64,000 bases of DNA, taken from assembly GCF_018224885.1 (NCBI RefSeq), contig NZ_JAGTXB010000002.1:1-64000 (forward strand). Reading direction: 5' to 3'. The notes under the pieces are model-generated. The model was not told where the DNA came from and made no database searches. It saw only the letters and a program-made list of their open reading frames with translations. Numbering within the stretch: position 1 is the stretch's first letter; every line of letters begins with the position of its first letter. Positions 63,380 through 64,000 of this stretch are shown piece after piece. The translations under genes and the position numbers were made by a program. This DNA comes from Chitinophaga hostae. Lineage in GTDB: Bacteria > Bacteroidota > Bacteroidia > Chitinophagales > Chitinophagaceae.

Positions 63380-64000
63380 ATGAACAGAGAATTGCTCGTT
63401 GCTGCATTAAGAAAGGATCTCGAACCCTGGGATATTGTAGTGATTGGTGGTGGGGCCACTGGCCTGGGTGCTGCACTGGAGGCAGTAACAAGAGGATACA
63501 GGACCCTGCTGCTGGAGCAGGTGGATTTTGCAAAATCAACATCCAGTAAAAGTACTAAGCTGGTACATGGAGGGGTACGCTACCTCGCACAGGGCGATGT
63601 AGCCCTGGTAAGGGAAGCGAGTGTGGAACGCGGGTTGCTGGCAGCCAATGCACCACACCTGGTACGTAACCTTGCTTTTGTTATTCCTACTTTTAATTTC
63701 TGGGAGAATTTAAAGTACACCATTGGCCTCAAAATGTACGATTGGCTGGCAGGTAGGCTCAGCCTCGGGAAGTCCGTGCATATCTCCAAAGCGGAAACGT
63801 TAAAGCGCCTCTCTACCCTGAAGCAGGATAAACTTGCCGGTGGGGTGCTGTATCACGACGGACAATTTGATGATAGCCGTCTTGCCGTTAACCTGGTACA
63901 AACAATCGCTGATAAAGGAGGTACCGTGCTAAACTATATGCGGGTAACCGGCCTCCGTAAAGATGAGGAAGGAAAGATCAGCGGACTAACGGTAAAGGAC
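63380..64000 (+). CDS. glpD: Glycerol-3-phosphate dehydrogenase/oxidase (5' part)
   Basis: The first 207 residues of an FAD-dependent glycerol-3-phosphate dehydrogenase; the gene runs off the window. The N-terminal Rossmann motif is DIVVIGGGATGLGAALEAVT (18-37), followed by TLLLEQVDFAKSTSSKSTKL and LVHGGVRYLAQGDVALVREA, all characteristic of GlpD. The enzyme oxidises glycerol 3-phosphate to dihydroxyacetone phosphate at the membrane. Start ATG 63380 is the first in frame and fits the promoter at 63318-63348. It can use the glycerol 3-phosphate released by the secreted phosphodiesterase encoded at 8.3-9.2 kb. Confidence 0.93.
   Translation, partial: MNRELLVAALRKDLEPWDIVVIGGGATGLGAALEAVTRGYRTLLLEQVDFAKSTSSKSTKLVHGGVRYLAQGDVALVREASVERGLLAANAPHLVRNLAFVIPTFNFWENLKYTIGLKMYDWLAGRLSLGKSVHISKAETLKRLSTLKQDKLAGGVLYHDGQFDDSRLAVNLVQTIADKGGTVLNYMRVTGLRKDEEGKISGLTVKD

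Overview
The window looks like a chromosomal segment of a Bacteroidota bacterium, most likely Chitinophaga or a close relative in the Chitinophagaceae. This is inferred from SusC/SusD transporters, FecR/ECF sigma pairs, Bacteroidota-type promoters (TTTG-N18-20-TAnnTTTG), an ISAon1-type transposase, DUF4280 PAAR-like and VgrG proteins, and weak use of Shine-Dalgarno sites. No database search was possible, so all family names rest on motifs and protein architecture recognised by eye.

Layout. 0-1.2 kb: 3' part of an ISAon1/ISL3 transposase and an initiator tRNA-Met. 1.2-3.8 kb (minus): a two-gene family 2A encapsulin operon, with the shell gene overlapping a cysteine desulfurase cargo gene that carries a long disordered N-terminal extension. 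4-8.2 kb: NIPSNAP and SUFU-domain proteins, then a TraB/GumN - ECF sigma - membrane anti-sigma-like operon. 8.3-15.9 kb (minus): ECF sigma, FecR, SusC, SusD and glycerophosphodiester phosphodiesterase, read as a regulated outer-membrane uptake locus. 16-21 kb: a DUF2339/DUF3999 envelope pair and an erythromycin-esterase-like protein. 21.4-30.6 kb: a seven-gene VgrG island (VgrG, metzincin-like effector, secreted partner, unknown adaptor candidate, DUF4280 PAAR-like spike tip, 994-residue effector candidate, lipoprotein). No core type VI secretion genes are present, so it would rely on an apparatus encoded elsewhere.

30.7-40.8 kb: a lipoprotein, a DHCW cupin, an orphan ECF sigma, a siderophore-type TonB receptor, a divergent SnoaL-like/AraC pair, a divergent HxlR/RND permease pair and a CHRD lipoprotein. 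41-44.5 kb: a hybrid histidine kinase, an atypical UbiA-superfamily enzyme and a secreted unknown. 44.6-51.3 kb: a surface-glycan cluster (GT14, Wzm and Wzt ABC exporter, a double-GT2 protein, a GT2) followed by a DUF1835 protein. 51.4-55.6 kb (minus): secreted proteins including a GH43 enzyme and a leucine-rich-repeat protein. 55.8-58.4 kb: a NarL-type two-component system. 58.6-60.5 kb: a Fic AMP-transferase with an elaborate repeated operator, an IS256-family remnant, a bacteriocin-immunity pseudogene and an elongator tRNA-Met. 60.6-64 kb: an MscS-type channel and the start of glycerol-3-phosphate dehydrogenase.

The most notable systems are the encapsulin operon, the orphan VgrG/effector island, the Fic operator array and the UbiA enzyme with a degenerate first Asp motif.
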